A DNA stretch of 64,000 nucleotides from Metabacillus sp. B2-18 (GCF_021117275.1 NZ_CP088245.1:2951501-3015500); one strand, 5' to 3'; counted from the first letter of the stretch, positions 9,027 through 20,817 are shown. The notes: a model not told the origin generated them from the sequence alone. Translations and numbers: made by a program.

Positions 9027-10915
9027 TTAATCAGACACCTTCAATAAATAATCGATTAGTGCTTGTTGCTGCTCTTTTGTAAATCCTGTTGAGGAATCAA
9101 CCCAGAACTCATGGCCTTTTCCACTTATATGAGCAGTTTTTAAATTGTGATTTTCATTATTTGTCTTAATGACCTTTTTCCTTAACGAGGAATCAATCAT
9201 TGCTAACAAACTATTGCGAGGATCAGGTTTTTTATTACTCAAAATAGTACCAGGTACACCAACTTCATTCACAAGGTCTTTACCAACTGCAACTCCACCA
9301 TCATGCAGATAAGGTGCACTCCAGTTTAAACCAATTAAGCTAGTTGTTTTATAAGCACCATTTGTTCCACCTTGCGCCCACCCAAGTCTTAGTTGCTCAT
9401 TTTGTTCTTTTGTCAACGGGATTTCCATCACAACTGGATTTTCAGGTAATGGCACTGGAGTACTAGGATCATATATGGAAGGTAAGCTAAAATAATTCTC
9501 CGCTGCTTGAAATCCTTTAGCTCTAGAAGTATCTGTTTTGATCTCTTCAACTGGTATTAATTTATTATTTGTTAAATAATTACCTCCGTGGCATGTTATA
9601 CATCCTGCTTTTACAAAAACCCTTCTTCCCTCTTCTACTTTTTTTTCATCAGATTTTATATTTGTTTTAGGAGGATGCAAAGAATTCATAAAAGCAGACA
9701 TTGCATTTTGTTGCTCCCAGGCTTTATAACCATCAGAACTGGAAAATAAGCCAACACTTGTTACAAAAGAAGGTCTTGGATAAGTGGGTGCTGGTATTAA
9801 AGTGTTTACTCCATCAGCTCCGGTGTTGGATCAACTTTTGCAAAAAACTCTGAAGGTTTTTCCCCTGACTCGGGGTCATATCGATACTTTTTCCTAGCTG
9901 CGTTTTGTAAAATAGTACCCAAGTAAAGCTCTTTATCTATATTTAAGATTTCGTTACTTATTGTTGTTTGAGAGAGTGTATCCATGTTTTGAGCATGTGC
10001 ATTGTTTATAGCTGCGCTTAATCCTTTAAACGGACCAATTTGACCTTGTCCACTCCAGCCATATGGATGATCACCTTTAGTATAAACATCTAGAATTTGT
10101 ACTGGGTTATTTTTAAAGTCAATGGTTGTATCATTACTTCCTTTTGGCCACTTCATGACTTCTCTATCAACAAATTCTTCCAGTTCTTTCATATCAGGAA
10201 GTCCTACCATTTCCCCCTTTGTATTTTCGACAGTCCGATCGTCCGTTAAAACAAATTTTTTTATACTTTCCATCTCTGTATGTGAAAAATACGATGCTGA
10301 ATTAGTTGCCATGGCTACGAGTAAACCTATATCTAAATCACTATTTGTCATTCCATGTACAACTTCTTTTTCTTCGTTTAAAGTTGCATGACAAACTGCA
10401 CAACTAATCCCCGCTCTAATATTTCCTTTTTCATATACGAATTTAACACCAAGAGGAGTGAAAGCTCCTTTTGGTACATCAAGTCCTGTTTCAATTAACT
10501 CTCCCTTTTCAATCGTACGATCACCTATTTTTACTGTTTCAGCAGCCTCCACTAATAAATTATCAGTGCCTTTTCCATTTAACTTTACTATCGCCTTTCC
10601 TACATTTATTAGAGTAAATGTTCCATCAAACATCCCCATAATATCTGAAAAAAATACTTCATTACCAAATGTTTCTTCATAAAACAGCTTTTTCCCTAGT
10701 TCAATAAGCTCTTCAGAACTCTCATCCTGTATGTAAGAAACATTTTTCACATCGATAAGTTTATCTGATTCTTTATTGTGAACAATTTCATCAGGAGGGA
10801 GATAGGCATATTGGAATCCTACTATCGAAAAATATGTAACAACACCTATTAATCCAATGATAAATACAGATAATATGAGGAAAGCTTTTCGCAAAATAAT
10901 TCTCCTTTTCTTCAT
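9027..10915 (-). pseudogene. Membrane-anchored two-haem cytochrome c, broken by a frameshift
   Basis: Two frames together make one protein of about 630 residues. The first (10915 to 9806) has an N-terminal membrane anchor and a CAVCH haem site. The second is open across the junction up to 9831 and runs to 9027 with a CITCH haem site, YLHDGG and a C-terminal EQQQALIDYLL helix typical of cytochrome peroxidase-like domains. The frames overlap within about 9806-9830, and one missing base (a -1 change) restores reading: ...PTPELMEG then VNTLIPAPTYPRPSF. No slippery heptamer or homopolymer is there, so a true mutation is likelier than programmed shifting, though a sequence error is possible. Confidence 0.75.
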
Positions 10916-11100
10916 ATGTTTGTACTTAATATTTATCTAAATAGGTTTGTTATTCATTGTAAAAATCGATAGATGTGTTAAAAAATGGAAGTTAATAATG
11001 TAGCTAAGGAGCAATGCTTTATTAGTGCTATAGCCATTAAAGATTATATTTAGAGGATATAAAAAGGATAGAGGAATTTTTGCTCCTTACTCAAGAGAGA

Positions 11101-11505
11101 TTAAAGCCACCTAAGTGCAATTGTTAAGTGACAGCATTCAGCTCCCCCAACTGCAGAGGAAAGTTTCATATTAATTCCATCTGGATTAAAAGTAGTATTA
11201 ACTTTTGATTTAATGCCAGTTGATTGAATTAATTTATCCACTTCTTGTTTATTCGATTGTTGAGCTGCAGACATCACTTTTGTAGCAAAATCTTTTGAAT
11301 CAGCCAACTTGTTTAAAACTAAACTAGCTTCTTTCATTAACTTTTGCATAGACTTTGCTGATTGCTCTAACAATGTCGGGTCTACTTCTGGGTATTGTCT
11401 TATTGAAGAAGGATAAATAGCAAAGGAAGGAATTGTATGAATCTGTCTTGCAGCCTTTGAGTAAGGCGGACAATAACACATTGGATAACAGTATAATTGT
11501 GTCAT
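11101..11505 (-). CDS. Unknown protein with Tyr/Cys/Pro-rich N-terminus
   Basis: I do not recognise this 134-residue protein. Residues 1-35 are rich in Tyr, Cys and Pro (YCYPMCYCPPY), as in spore coat or surface proteins. The middle is helical (EQSAKSMQKLMKEASLVLNKL) and the C-terminus ends in GGAECCHLTIALRWL. An AAAGGAGCTGTTAGTA site precedes the ATG. A role in the spore is only a guess from composition. Confidence 0.6.
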   Translation of the reverse strand: MTQLYCYPMCYCPPYSKAARQIHTIPSFAIYPSSIRQYPEVDPTLLEQSAKSMQKLMKEASLVLNKLADSKDFATKVMSAAQQSNKQEVDKLIQSTGIKSKVNTTFNPDGINMKLSSAVGGAECCHLTIALRWL

Positions 11506-11569
11506 TACTAACAGCTCCTTTTAATAAAATCGCACATAAATAATATACGGTATTTACAATATTGCGTGA

Positions 11570-11704
11570 TTATAATTCTAAATATTGTAGTAATGCTAGA
11601 ATGCAAAATGCAACAAAAACTGGTAAAAATGACATCAGAAAACGAGAAATCCTTTTTTGAACAAACAACCTGTCATATATCTCTAAACGACGAGATTTTT
11701 CCAT
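11570..11704 (-). CDS. 44-residue single-span membrane microprotein
   Basis: Small ORF starting MEKSRRLEIYDRLF, with a charged N-terminal half and a hydrophobic helix from about residue 22 to 41 (LMSFLPVFVAFCILALLQYL). A strong AAAGGGAGG lies 8 bases before the ATG, which argues for translation. It is short enough to be missed by length filters. No function can be assigned. It lies between the sensor kinase and the Cys/Tyr-rich protein gene, all on the minus strand. Confidence 0.55.
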   Translation of the reverse strand: MEKSRRLEIYDRLFVQKRISRFLMSFLPVFVAFCILALLQYLEL

Positions 11705-11876
11705 TTACACAACCTCCCTTTCTTTATAAATTAAATCGTTCATTTATGATCTAAATCTTGTATTTCACTAAAAAAATTAGACTAATACAACTTTTATTAT
11801 ATATTATCCCTACCCCCAAAAAATGTGTGGATTTTGTTATTTCTGTTTTTAAATGAAACAATTATTTAAAAAACAT

Positions 11877-11902
11877 AAAAAACCCTAAAAAATTAGGGTT
11901 TT
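11877..11902 (-). terminator. Terminator overlapping the end of the sensor kinase gene
   Basis: AACCCTAA pairs with TTAGGGTT; the kinase stop codon lies within the hairpin and an A/T tail follows. Confidence 0.7.
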
Positions 11903-13524
11903 GTTGTAGGAAGTAATACGTTCACCTCAGTGCCTTCATTAACGACACTCTTAAATGAAATCTTCCCTTTATGAAACTCAACAATTCTATAACTAACTGT
12001 CAGACCAAGACCAGTCCCTTTTTCTTTCATAGAATAAAATGGTTCACCAAGATGCTGCAACCGATCTTCATCAATGCCACAGCCATTATCTTTAAAGGTA
12101 ACATCAATATTCTGATTGTTAACCTTTCCAACTTTAACTGTAACATAATTTGCTGATGCTTCAATTGAATTTTTTATTATATTTATAAAGAGTTGTTTTA
12201 ATTGATTTGGCTCACAATCAATTAAAGGAATGGAAGTATTAACCTCAACATCCAATGTAACACCATATAAATTTGCTTCAGATTTTAGTAATTGCTGAAC
12301 ATCTTCTAAGAGATGATTTATATTCACCTTTTGAAACTGTATTTTTTGAGGTTTAGCAAGTACTAATAATTCGCTTGATATGACGTTAATCCGTTCTAGT
12401 TCATCAAGCATTATATTATAATAATGTTTATTTTCATTAGAATCTGCCTGAAGCATTTGAACGAAGCCTTTTAAAGATGTTAAAGGATTACGTATCTCAT
12501 GAGCAACACTCGCCGCTAACTCTCCTACTACAGATAACTTTTCTGATTTTAGAAGCAATAATTCTGTTTCTTTTTGTTTTGTAATGTCAACTGCATAGCC
12601 GATAACCCCTACAGTTTTTTCATTTATAATCATTGGCACAGAGGTACATCTTAAAACTTTAACTGAACGATCTTTTTGGATCATTTCAATTTCCTCGTTA
12701 ATCCATGGTGTATTGTGATAAATAACGCTTTTAAATGCCTCTCTAACTCTAGAATGGTCTTTATTTGCTATTAGAGTCAAAACGGATTTATTGATAAATT
12801 TCCCTTTATCAAAACCAGTAAAACGAACAAAATGTTCATTTACATCAGTAAGCTTGCCATCTAGGTTGATCATATAAACAAGTTCAGGGTTAAATTCAAA
12901 CAGTGATTTATATCGTTGTTCACTTTCAGCAAGCTTCTTTTCAGCCTCTACCTTTTCTGTTACATCTCTTCCCATAACAACTAATTCTTTTCGTGCACCA
13001 TTTTCATAAAAACTAGGAATCTTTATCGTATCAAAGGTTTTTGTCGAGCCATCAGGCATTGGTATTATTTCAATACATCTACTTGGTTTTCCTTCTAGCC
13101 AAGCCTGTTCATCTGAAGTTTCACAATACCTAAGTGCATCAGCATAAAATTCCGTATACTCTGCAAGCTCGGAATCTTTTTTCCCAATATAATCTATGTT
13201 TTCAATCTGAAAAAGCCTTAAAGCAAAATCATTTGCCCGTGTCCACCGGCCTTCTCCATCCTTAAAATTAACAAAGTCAACCATCGAATTAATTAACAAT
13301 GATAGCTTTGTCTTTTCTTGTTTTTCCGTTATATAGGCTTCTCTTTTTAAAACCAAATAGTATATGAAAATACTTGTTATTAAAACAAAAATAAAGCCCT
13401 TGATATTTTGAAATACTAATAAAGCTTCTTTTGATATATTTATAGTAACCAAAACATTGTCAGTAACTAAAATCCATATAAAACTAAACAAAACATAACC
13501 AATAAGAATTTTGTATTTTTTCAA
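11893..13524 (-). CDS. PAS-domain sensor histidine kinase (sporulation-kinase type)
   Basis: A 543-residue membrane kinase. Two N-terminal membrane spans (about 7-24 and 33-60) enclose a very short loop. Two PAS domains follow (about 80-190 and 205-320). The HisKA phospho-acceptor is in ELAASVAHEIRNPLTSLKGF, His near residue 341, then an HATPase with DNGCGID and GTGLGLTVSYRIV. The H-box resembles the KinA-KinE kinases that feed Spo0F in Bacillus. No response regulator gene is adjacent, as expected for such orphan kinases. Start is TTG behind AAGGAG. Signal and exact partner are unknown. Confidence 0.85.
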   Translation of the reverse strand: MKKYKILIGYVLFSFIWILVTDNVLVTINISKEALLVFQNIKGFIFVLITSIFIYYLVLKREAYITEKQEKTKLSLLINSMVDFVNFKDGEGRWTRANDFALRLFQIENIDYIGKKDSELAEYTEFYADALRYCETSDEQAWLEGKPSRCIEIIPMPDGSTKTFDTIKIPSFYENGARKELVVMGRDVTEKVEAEKKLAESEQRYKSLFEFNPELVYMINLDGKLTDVNEHFVRFTGFDKGKFINKSVLTLIANKDHSRVREAFKSVIYHNTPWINEEIEMIQKDRSVKVLRCTSVPMIINEKTVGVIGYAVDITKQKETELLLLKSEKLSVVGELAASVAHEIRNPLTSLKGFVQMLQADSNENKHYYNIMLDELERINVISSELLVLAKPQKIQFQKVNINHLLEDVQQLLKSEANLYGVTLDVEVNTSIPLIDCEPNQLKQLFINIIKNSIEASANYVTVKVGKVNNQNIDVTFKDNGCGIDEDRLQHLGEPFYSMKEKGTGLGLTVSYRIVEFHKGKISFKSVVNEGTEVNVLLPTTKP

Positions 13525-13605
13525 GATTTACTTCTCCTTATTTGAAGGATACATAAATTTTATTGTACTAAAGATTAAAAGAGCAGTCCAATAGGAATAA
13601 ATGCC

Positions 13606-13636
13606 AAAAGACCTAAAGTACGAGACTTTAGGTCTT
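13606..13636 (-). terminator. Terminator of the gltAB operon
   Basis: On the minus strand AAGACCTAAAG pairs with CTTTAGGTCTTTT. Confidence 0.85.
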
Positions 13637-13659
13637 AAAAATAAGAATCTATTTGAAAA

Positions 13660-15144
13660 TTAAGCTAATACTGTACTACCCATTAAATACAGATCTACTT
13701 CACGTGCTGCTTCACGACCTTCGTTAATAGCCCAAACAATTAAGCTTTGACCACGACGAGCATCACCAGCGGCAAATACACCATCAATATTTGTACGGAA
13801 ATCACCATATTTAGCAGCAACCACATTTCTAGCTGTTTGATCAACACCAAACTGCTTTAGAACTGGTTGTTCAGCTCCTTCAAAACCAATCGCAATGAAC
13901 ACTAATTGAGCAGGCCATACTTTTTCTGATCCTGGTACTTCTTCAAAGTAATAACGACCTTCTTCATCTTTTAGTTTTTCCATTTGAATAGTATGAAGTT
14001 CTTTAAGATTTCCATTTTCATCTGAAACAAGCTTTGTAGTTTGGATGCAATACTGACGAGGATCTTCACCAAACTTAGCTTCTGCTTCTTCATAAGCATA
14101 TTCCATTGTGAAAACATGAGGAGCTTCTGGCCACATATTTTCTTTTGTACGTGACATTGGTAATTTCGGATGCTTACCAAACTGAACTACGCTATTACAA
14201 TTTTGACGGATAGCTGAGGCAACACAGTCAGCACCTGTGTCTCCTCCACCAATTACGATGACATCTTTGCCTTCAGCATTGATAAACTGGCCATCTTCAA
14301 AGTTTGTGTTAAGATAGCTTTTTGTTACATCAGTAAGATAATCCATTGCAAAGTGGACACCGTTTGCTTCACGACCCTCAATCTTCAAATCACGCTGCTT
14401 CTGAGCACCAACACAAAGAATAACTGCATCATGCTGCTCACGTAACTGTTCAGACGTGATATCTTTTCCAACTTCAGTATTCGTGACAAAAGTAATACCT
14501 TCTTGAGTTAATAAGTTCACACGTCGTTCAACAATACCCTTATCAAGTTTCATGTTAGGAATACCATATGTTAGCAATCCACCTGGGCGATCTGCACGTT
14601 CATAAACAGTCACTGTATGACCAGCTTGGTTTAATTGATCTGCAGCTGCTAAACCAGCAGGACCTGAACCAACAATTGCAATCTTTTTACCTGTACATTT
14701 TTCTGGAACACGCGGAGTGATCCAACCATTTTCAAAGCCTTTATCAATAATCGCTTTTTCAATGTTCTTAATTGTAACGGCAGGATCTGAGATTGCTACG
14801 TTACATGACCCTTCACAAGGTGCAGGACATACTCTTCCTGTAAATTCAGGGAAGTTATTTGTTTTCAATAAACGTTCTAATGCTTCCTTCCATCTTCCAC
14901 GATAGACTAAGTCATTCCACTCAGGAATTAAGTTATGAATTGGACATCCTGAAGTGAAACCATTAATCTCAGTACCAATATGACAGAAAGGAGTAGCGCA
15001 ATCCATGCAGCGCGCCCCTTGTCTGCTTAACTTTTCCTCAGAGAAAGGAGCTGAATACTCTTTCCAGTCATTTAAACGTGTGAGAGGGTCGCGCTCAGCT
15101 GCCTCTTCACGTTTAAACTCTAAAAATCCTGTTGCTTTCCCCAT
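13660..15144 (-). CDS. gltB: Glutamate synthase small (beta) subunit
   Basis: A 494-residue NADPH-oxidising flavoprotein that passes electrons to the large subunit for glutamate formation from glutamine and 2-oxoglutarate. N-terminal Cys clusters for two 4Fe-4S centres are present (ARCMDCATPFCH, GCPI, CPAPCEGSC). The FAD motif is VGSGPAGLAAADQL and the NADPH motif is IGGGDTGADCVASAIR. The gene follows the large subunit by 15 bases with RBS AAGGGGAGAGG. In B. subtilis nomenclature this is gltB; the E. coli name is gltD. Confidence 0.97.
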   Translation of the reverse strand: MGKATGFLEFKREEAAERDPLTRLNDWKEYSAPFSEEKLSRQGARCMDCATPFCHIGTEINGFTSGCPIHNLIPEWNDLVYRGRWKEALERLLKTNNFPEFTGRVCPAPCEGSCNVAISDPAVTIKNIEKAIIDKGFENGWITPRVPEKCTGKKIAIVGSGPAGLAAADQLNQAGHTVTVYERADRPGGLLTYGIPNMKLDKGIVERRVNLLTQEGITFVTNTEVGKDITSEQLREQHDAVILCVGAQKQRDLKIEGREANGVHFAMDYLTDVTKSYLNTNFEDGQFINAEGKDVIVIGGGDTGADCVASAIRQNCNSVVQFGKHPKLPMSRTKENMWPEAPHVFTMEYAYEEAEAKFGEDPRQYCIQTTKLVSDENGNLKELHTIQMEKLKDEEGRYYFEEVPGSEKVWPAQLVFIAIGFEGAEQPVLKQFGVDQTARNVVAAKYGDFRTNIDGVFAAGDARRGQSLIVWAINEGREAAREVDLYLMGSTVLA

Positions 15145-15159
15145 CTTCCTCTCCCCTTT

Positions 15160-18100
15160 CTACTGTACTACTGCTTTGGAACGTGACGCTTTTGTCGCCG
15201 AACCTTTTTTCTCAGATTTTGCATTTGCTTCAAACGCACTCATAATTGCTTCTTCATTTGTTAGTCCAGCAGCCATTTGCTCAGCAATACGATTCATCAT
15301 ACGCTTGTAATCTTTTGGAATAACTTTCACAAATTTCGCTACTGTTTCAGTCCAATGATCTAGAACAAATTTCGCTTTCGGACTTCCTGTATAGTCATAA
15401 TGATTTTGAATCATTTCTTTTAAGAAGTTTATTTCTTGGTCATCTACTAAACTCTCAAATTCAATCATTTCATCATTGCAAGTTGCTTTGAACTCATTCT
15501 TATTATCAGCAAGTACGTATGCAATACCACCAGACATACCTGCACCAAAGTTTTTACCAACTTCACCAAGAATCACAACACGGCCACCAGTCATATATTC
15601 ACAGCCATGGTCTCCTACACCTTCAACAACAACATTTACTCCACTGTTACGAACACCGAAGCGTTCACCAGCGTGACCGTTAATATATGCTTCACCGCTT
15701 GTTGCACCATAGAATGGTACGTTTCCGATGATCACATTATCAGCAGCAACAATGCTTGAATCCTCTGAAGGTTTAACAATAATTTTACCACCAGATAAAC
15801 CTTTTCCTAGGTAGTCATTGGCATCACCAGTTAAATGCATTGTCACACCTTTAGGAACAAATGCACCAAAGCTTTGACCAGCAGAGCCAGTGAAACGAAG
15901 GGTAATTGTATCCTCTGGTAATCCTTCTTCACCATAACGTTTTGAAATCTCACTACCAACAATTGTACCTGTAACACGGTTAATATTTTTAATAGTAAAT
16001 GAAGCATCAATTGGCGTACCAGATTCGATTGCTTTTTCTACTTTAGGTAAAATTTCAACCATATCCAGTGATTGTTCAATTTTATGGTTTTGTTTAATCT
16101 TTGCAGTACGAGTACCTTCAGGTTGGAATAATAGTGTTGAAAGATCTAGATGTTTTGCTTTCCAGTGAGCTTTTGCACGATCACTTACTTCTAAAACATC
16201 CGTGCTTCCAACCATTTCATCCATTGTTCTGAAGCCAAGCTCAGCCATAATTTCACGTACTTCTTGAGCCACAAAACGCATGTAGTTCACAATATGATCT
16301 GGATCTCCAGTGAATTTATCACGAAGCTCAGGATTTTGTGTTGCAACCCCTACTGGACAAGTATCTAAATGACAAACGCGCATCATAATACAACCCATAA
16401 CAACAAGTGGAGCTGTGGCAAAGCCATACTCTTCTGCACCTAAGATAGCTGCTAGAGCTACATCGCGACCAGTCATTAATTTTCCATCTGTTTCTAATAC
16501 AACGCGATCACGAAGACCGTTAAGCATTAATGTTTGGTGAGCTTCCGCTAGTCCAAGCTCCCATGGAAGACCTGTATGTTTAATACTTGTTTTTGGAGAA
16601 GCACCAGTACCACCATCATAACCACTAATAACAATAACATCAGCAGCACCTTTAGCAACACCTGCTGCAATTGTACCAACACCAGCTTTAGCAACAAGTT
16701 TTACACTGATACGTGCATCTCGATTTGAGTTTTTCAAATCATGAATAAGCTGTGCTAGATCCTCAATTGAATAAATATCATGGTGAGGCGGTGGTGAGAT
16801 TAATCCCACACCAGGTGTTGAACCACGAACATCGGCAACCCATGGGTAAACTTTGTTACCAGGTAATTGTCCACCTTCACCAGGCTTCGCACCTTGTGCC
16901 ATTTTAATTTGCAGTTCATCAGCATTTACTAAATAGTGACTCTTAACACCAAAACGTCCAGATGCAATTTGTTTCACAGCACTGCGTCGAAGATCACCGT
17001 TTGCATCAGCAGTAAAACGGTTTGAATCTTCTCCACCCTCACCACTGTTACTCTTACCGCCAAGACGGTTCATAGCGATCGCAAGTGTTTCATGTGCTTC
17101 TTTACTTAATGAACCAAATGACATCGCACCAGTTTTAAAACGTTTAACGATTGAGTCAACTGATTCAACTTCATCAATTGAAATGGATTGTTTCTTGCTG
17201 TTAAATGAGAATAGATTACGTAAGAAACCAATTCTCTCTTCATTTGCAGCTTCAGAATATTGTTTAAACAGGCTGTAATCATTTTTACGACAAGCCCACT
17301 GTAACGTATGAATTGTCTTAGGATTGAATGCATGGTGCTCCCCATTTTTTCTCCATTGGAAGTCACTACCAGAATCCAATACCTTGTCAACCTTTTCAGA
17401 AAAAGCATCTTTATGACGTAATACAGCTTCTTTTGCAATTGTATCTAGATCAATTCCACCAAGTTGTGTCGCTGTACCAGTGAAGAATCGATCAACAACC
17501 TCCTGGCTGATTCCAACTGCTTCAAAAATTTGTGCTCCACGGTAACTTTGTACAGTAGAAATCCCCATCTTAGACATTACTTTTACAACACCTTCAGTAA
17601 CACCTTTGATGTATTTTGCTACAACTTCATCATAGCTGTATGAAAGACTACCATCTAAAACAGCTTCTTTATAAGTTGCAAATGCTAAATAAGGATTAAT
17701 TGCGTCTACTCCGTAACCAATTAAAGCCGCGAAATGATGAACTTCTCTTGCTTCACCAGACTCAATGACAAGACTCGCCTTTGTACGTGTTCCTTGACGT
17801 ACTAAATGTTGGTGAATTGCACCTACTGCTAAAAGAGCTGGAATAGCAACCTTCACAGAGTTCATGGCACGATCTGATATAATAATGATATTTACACCAT
17901 CAGCAATTGCCTGATCTGCTTCTGCACATAACTCATTCACTGCCGCATCAAGATTATCCGTAAACAATGCTTGAAGTGTTTTACTCTTAAAACCAGAGTG
18001 TAAGTTTAAACGTAATTGTGCTAATTGATCGTTTGAAAGTACAGGTGAATCTAATTGAATTCTACGTGCGTTTTCTTTCGTAGGATGAAGAATATTTCCT

Positions 18101-19728
18101 TCAGTACCTAATAACGTCATTGTTGAAGTAACAATTTGTTCCCTAATTGCATCAATTGGCGGGTTCGTTACTTGAGCAAATAATTGCTTAAAGTAGTTAA
18201 ATAAAGATTGTGGGCGATCTGACAATACCGCAAGTGGAGTGTCATTCCCCATTGAACCTAGTGGGTCTTTTCCTTCTGTAATGATAGGAAGTAAATATTT
18301 TTGGATATCTTCGTACGTATAACCAAAAGCTTGTTGACGCTCAGGAATATCTGTTACAACTTCTTCTTCTAGATCTGCCGCTTGGTTTTCAAGCTTAATA
18401 AGCTGTTCAGTTAACCACTCTTGATACGGCTCTTCTTGTGCCATCTCTTCTTTAATTTCTTCATCAGAAATGATACGCCCTTGCTCTAAGTCGATTAACA
18501 ACATTTTCCCTGGGCTTAAGCGGTCTTTGTATAAAACATCTTTTTCATCTACTTCAATAACACCTACTTCAGATGAGAAGATGATGTAGTCGTCTTTTGT
18601 TACATAATATCGTGCTGGACGAAGACCATTACGATCTAAAATCGCACCAATTTGTTTACCATTTGTAAACGAGATTGCGGTTGGACCATCCCATGGTTCC
18701 ATTAAGCAGCTATGATATTCATAGAACGCTCTTTTTTCAGGACTCATATGAGGATTCTCAGTCCAAGGTTCTGGAATCATCATCATCGCAGCATGAGCTG
18801 GCTTGCGACCTGCTAAAACAAAGAATTCAAAAGCGTTATCTAAAATAGACGAGTCACTACCGTCTACATCTAGAATTGGTAGTACTTTATTTAAATCTTC
18901 ACCAAATGCTTCTGACACGAATTGTTGTTCTCTTGCTTTCATCCAATTCATGTTTCCACGAAGTGTATTAATTTCTCCATTATGAATTAGGTAGCGATTT
19001 GGATGTGCTCTTTCCCAGCTTGGGAATGTGTTTGTACTAAAGCGTGAGTGAACCAAAGAGAATGCAGAAACGAAATCTTCATCCTGTAGATCAAGATAAA
19101 ATGCATCAACTTGTTCAGGAGTTAATAGTCCTTTGTAGACAATTGTGCTGCTTGAAAGACTAGTAAAATAGAAACGTAGTTCACGTTCTCTTGCCCAGTT
19201 TTCAGCTTGTTTACGAATCACATATAATTTACGTTCAAACGTAATATTATCTTGGATTGATTCATCTGCTCCAATAAACACTTGACGAACAACTGGGCAG
19301 CTTAATTTTGCTACTGGTCCAATTTCTTCTGCGTTTACTGGTACATCTCTCCAACCTAATAAAGTTTGACCTTCAGCTTCAATAAATTTGTTTAATTGTT
19401 CTTCAATCTGTTGACGTTCTGAATCATCATTTGAGAAAAACATCATTCCGACACCGTAGCGTCCACTTTCAGGAAGGGTCATTTCCTGACAAGCCTTTTT
19501 GAAGTATGCATCAGGAATTTGTACCATTAATCCGGCACCATCTCCTGTTAATGGGTCACTGCCTTGTCCACCCCTGTGGTCTAATTGACAAAGCATACTT
19601 AGTCCTTTTTTTACAATATCATGTGTAGCATGGCCTTTAATATGAGCGTATAAACCGATACCGCATGCATCATGTTCAAATTCAGGACGGTAGAGACCTT
19701 GTGCTTTAGGTATTTGATTGTAAGTCAT
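15160..19728 (-). CDS. gltA: Glutamate synthase large (alpha) subunit
   Basis: A 1522-residue ferredoxin-like GOGAT subunit. Residues 1-21 form a propeptide; C22 in [15 protein letters not shown] becomes the N-terminal nucleophile that hydrolyses glutamine. The central and FMN-binding synthase domains follow ([24 protein letters not shown]). The 3Fe-4S cysteines are in [15 protein letters not shown] near residue 1115, and a C-terminal GXGXG beta-helix domain ends the protein. It is the first gene of the gltAB operon, transcribed away from gltC, whose product should activate it. In B. subtilis it is repressed by arginine-related signals and needs sugar; that is family knowledge, not seen here. 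Confidence 0.97.
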   Translation of the reverse strand: MTYNQIPKAQGLYRPEFEHDACGIGLYAHIKGHATHDIVKKGLSMLCQLDHRGGQGSDPLTGDGAGLMVQIPDAYFKKACQEMTLPESGRYGVGMMFFSNDDSERQQIEEQLNKFIEAEGQTLLGWRDVPVNAEEIGPVAKLSCPVVRQVFIGADESIQDNITFERKLYVIRKQAENWARERELRFYFTSLSSSTIVYKGLLTPEQVDAFYLDLQDEDFVSAFSLVHSRFSTNTFPSWERAHPNRYLIHNGEINTLRGNMNWMKAREQQFVSEAFGEDLNKVLPILDVDGSDSSILDNAFEFFVLAGRKPAHAAMMMIPEPWTENPHMSPEKRAFYEYHSCLMEPWDGPTAISFTNGKQIGAILDRNGLRPARYYVTKDDYIIFSSEVGVIEVDEKDVLYKDRLSPGKMLLIDLEQGRIISDEEIKEEMAQEEPYQEWLTEQLIKLENQAADLEEEVVTDIPERQQAFGYTYEDIQKYLLPIITEGKDPLGSMGNDTPLAVLSDRPQSLFNYFKQLFAQVTNPPIDAIREQIVTSTMTLLGTEGNILHPTKENARRIQLDSPVLSNDQLAQLRLNLHSGFKSKTLQALFTDNLDAAVNELCAEADQAIADGVNIIIISDRAMNSVKVAIPALLAVGAIHQHLVRQGTRTKASLVIESGEAREVHHFAALIGYGVDAINPYLAFATYKEAVLDGSLSYSYDEVVAKYIKGVTEGVVKVMSKMGISTVQSYRGAQIFEAVGISQEVVDRFFTGTATQLGGIDLDTIAKEAVLRHKDAFSEKVDKVLDSGSDFQWRKNGEHHAFNPKTIHTLQWACRKNDYSLFKQYSEAANEERIGFLRNLFSFNSKKQSISIDEVESVDSIVKRFKTGAMSFGSLSKEAHETLAIAMNRLGGKSNSGEGGEDSNRFTADANGDLRRSAVKQIASGRFGVKSHYLVNADELQIKMAQGAKPGEGGQLPGNKVYPWVADVRGSTPGVGLISPPPHHDIYSIEDLAQLIHDLKNSNRDARISVKLVAKAGVGTIAAGVAKGAADVIVISGYDGGTGASPKTSIKHTGLPWELGLAEAHQTLMLNGLRDRVVLETDGKLMTGRDVALAAILGAEEYGFATAPLVVMGCIMMRVCHLDTCPVGVATQNPELRDKFTGDPDHIVNYMRFVAQEVREIMAELGFRTMDEMVGSTDVLEVSDRAKAHWKAKHLDLSTLLFQPEGTRTAKIKQNHKIEQSLDMVEILPKVEKAIESGTPIDASFTIKNINRVTGTIVGSEISKRYGEEGLPEDTITLRFTGSAGQSFGAFVPKGVTMHLTGDANDYLGKGLSGGKIIVKPSEDSSIVAADNVIIGNVPFYGATSGEAYINGHAGERFGVRNSGVNVVVEGVGDHGCEYMTGGRVVILGEVGKNFGAGMSGGIAYVLADNKNEFKATCNDEMIEFESLVDDQEINFLKEMIQNHYDYTGSPKAKFVLDHWTETVAKFVKVIPKDYKRMMNRIAEQMAAGLTNEEAIMSAFEANAKSEKKGSATKASRSKAVVQ

Positions 19729-19831
19729 GTATATCTCCCCCCGTTAGATAATCTTACACCCGAGAATTTTCAGATAATTACATTATATCTTCCATAATTG
19801 ATATTAACAATATATAATTTAGATTAAAACA

Positions 19832-19846
19832 ATCTCAATTTGATAT
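19832..19846. promoter_or_regulatory. Likely GltC box in the gltA-gltC intergenic region
   Basis: ATCTCAATTTGATAT is an imperfect dyad of the LysR T-N11-A type in the 139-base gap between the divergent gltA and gltC genes. GltC of B. subtilis binds dyads of this kind overlapping its own promoter and upstream of gltA. The assignment rests on form and position. Confidence 0.5.
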
Positions 19847-19867
19847 AAATAGTTTGGAGGCCTATAA

Positions 19868-20770
19868 ATGGAATTACGACAATTACGTTATTTTATGGAA
19901 GTAGCTGAGCGTGAGCATGTATCTGAAGCTGCTCAATATTTACATGTTGCTCAATCTGCGATAAGTAGACAAATTGCTAATCTTGAAGCGGAATTAGGTG
20001 TTACCTTATTTGAAAGAGAAGGTCGGAATGTCAAGCTTACACCGATCGGAAAGGTGTTTCTTACTCATACAAAAACTGCAATGAAAGCAATTGATTATGC
20101 GAAAAAACAAATCGATGAGTACTTAGACCCTGAGAGAGGAACAATTAAGATTGGATTTCCAACAAGTCTCGCAAGTCACTTGTTGCCAACCGTTATATCA
20201 GCATTTAAGGATAAACATCCAAATGTTGCCTTTCATTTACGTCAAGGCTCTTATAAATTTTTAATTGATTCTGTTGTAAATCGTGAAATTGATTTAGCAT
20301 TTTTAGGGCCAGTCCCTCAAAATAATCCTGAAGTTGAAGGAACAATTTTATTTACAGAGAGCATTTCTGCTTTAATACCATCATCACACCATCTAGCATC
20401 AAAAAGCAGTATTCTGCTCAATGAGTTAAGAAATGACTCTTTTGTTCTTTTCCCTAGAGGCTTTGTACTACAAGAAATAGTGGTGGAAGCTTGTAAGCAA
20501 GCAGGATTTGTTCCAAACATTTCTTCTGTAGGAGAAGATTTGGACGCTATCAAAGGTTTAGTTTCAGCAGGAATGGGTGTTACTTTGTTGCCAGAAAGTA
20601 CATTTCATGAGTCCATCCCCCGCTTTACAGTAAAAATACCAATTGAACTTCCGATAGTTAGACGTTCAGTTGGTATTATTGTTTCTAAGAAAAGAGATCT
20701 TGCCCCTTCCGAAAAAGTGTTTTATAAATTTGTAAAAGACTTTTTCTCGATGCTAGAGCAATATCAATAA
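19868..20770 (+). CDS. gltC: LysR-family regulator of glutamate synthase
   Basis: A 300-residue LysR activator. The winged HTH is MELRQLRYFMEVAEREHVSEAAQYLHVAQSAISRQI-like at residues 1-60 (for example VAQSAISRQIANLE), followed by a periplasmic-binding-type effector domain (about 90-295). The divergent position next to gltAB is the conserved arrangement of gltC. In B. subtilis it turns on gltAB when 2-oxoglutarate is high relative to glutamate. TTTGGAGG stands 7 bases before the ATG. Confidence 0.93.
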   Translation: MELRQLRYFMEVAEREHVSEAAQYLHVAQSAISRQIANLEAELGVTLFEREGRNVKLTPIGKVFLTHTKTAMKAIDYAKKQIDEYLDPERGTIKIGFPTSLASHLLPTVISAFKDKHPNVAFHLRQGSYKFLIDSVVNREIDLAFLGPVPQNNPEVEGTILFTESISALIPSSHHLASKSSILLNELRNDSFVLFPRGFVLQEIVVEACKQAGFVPNISSVGEDLDAIKGLVSAGMGVTLLPESTFHESIPRFTVKIPIELPIVRRSVGIIVSKKRDLAPSEKVFYKFVKDFFSMLEQYQ

Positions 20771-20779
20771 ATCCATCCT

Positions 20780-20817
20780 GAGTTGACTCTAGAATTTGCT
20801 AGGTCAACTCTTGCTTT
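20780..20817 (+). terminator. Terminator of gltC
   Basis: GAGTTGAC pairs with GTCAACTC after a 15-base loop; the T tract is weak. Confidence 0.6.

Noticed and set aside
9806..9830. Programmed -1 frameshift in the cytochrome gene
   Set aside because: No X-XXY-YYZ slippery heptamer or stimulatory hairpin was found at the overlap.
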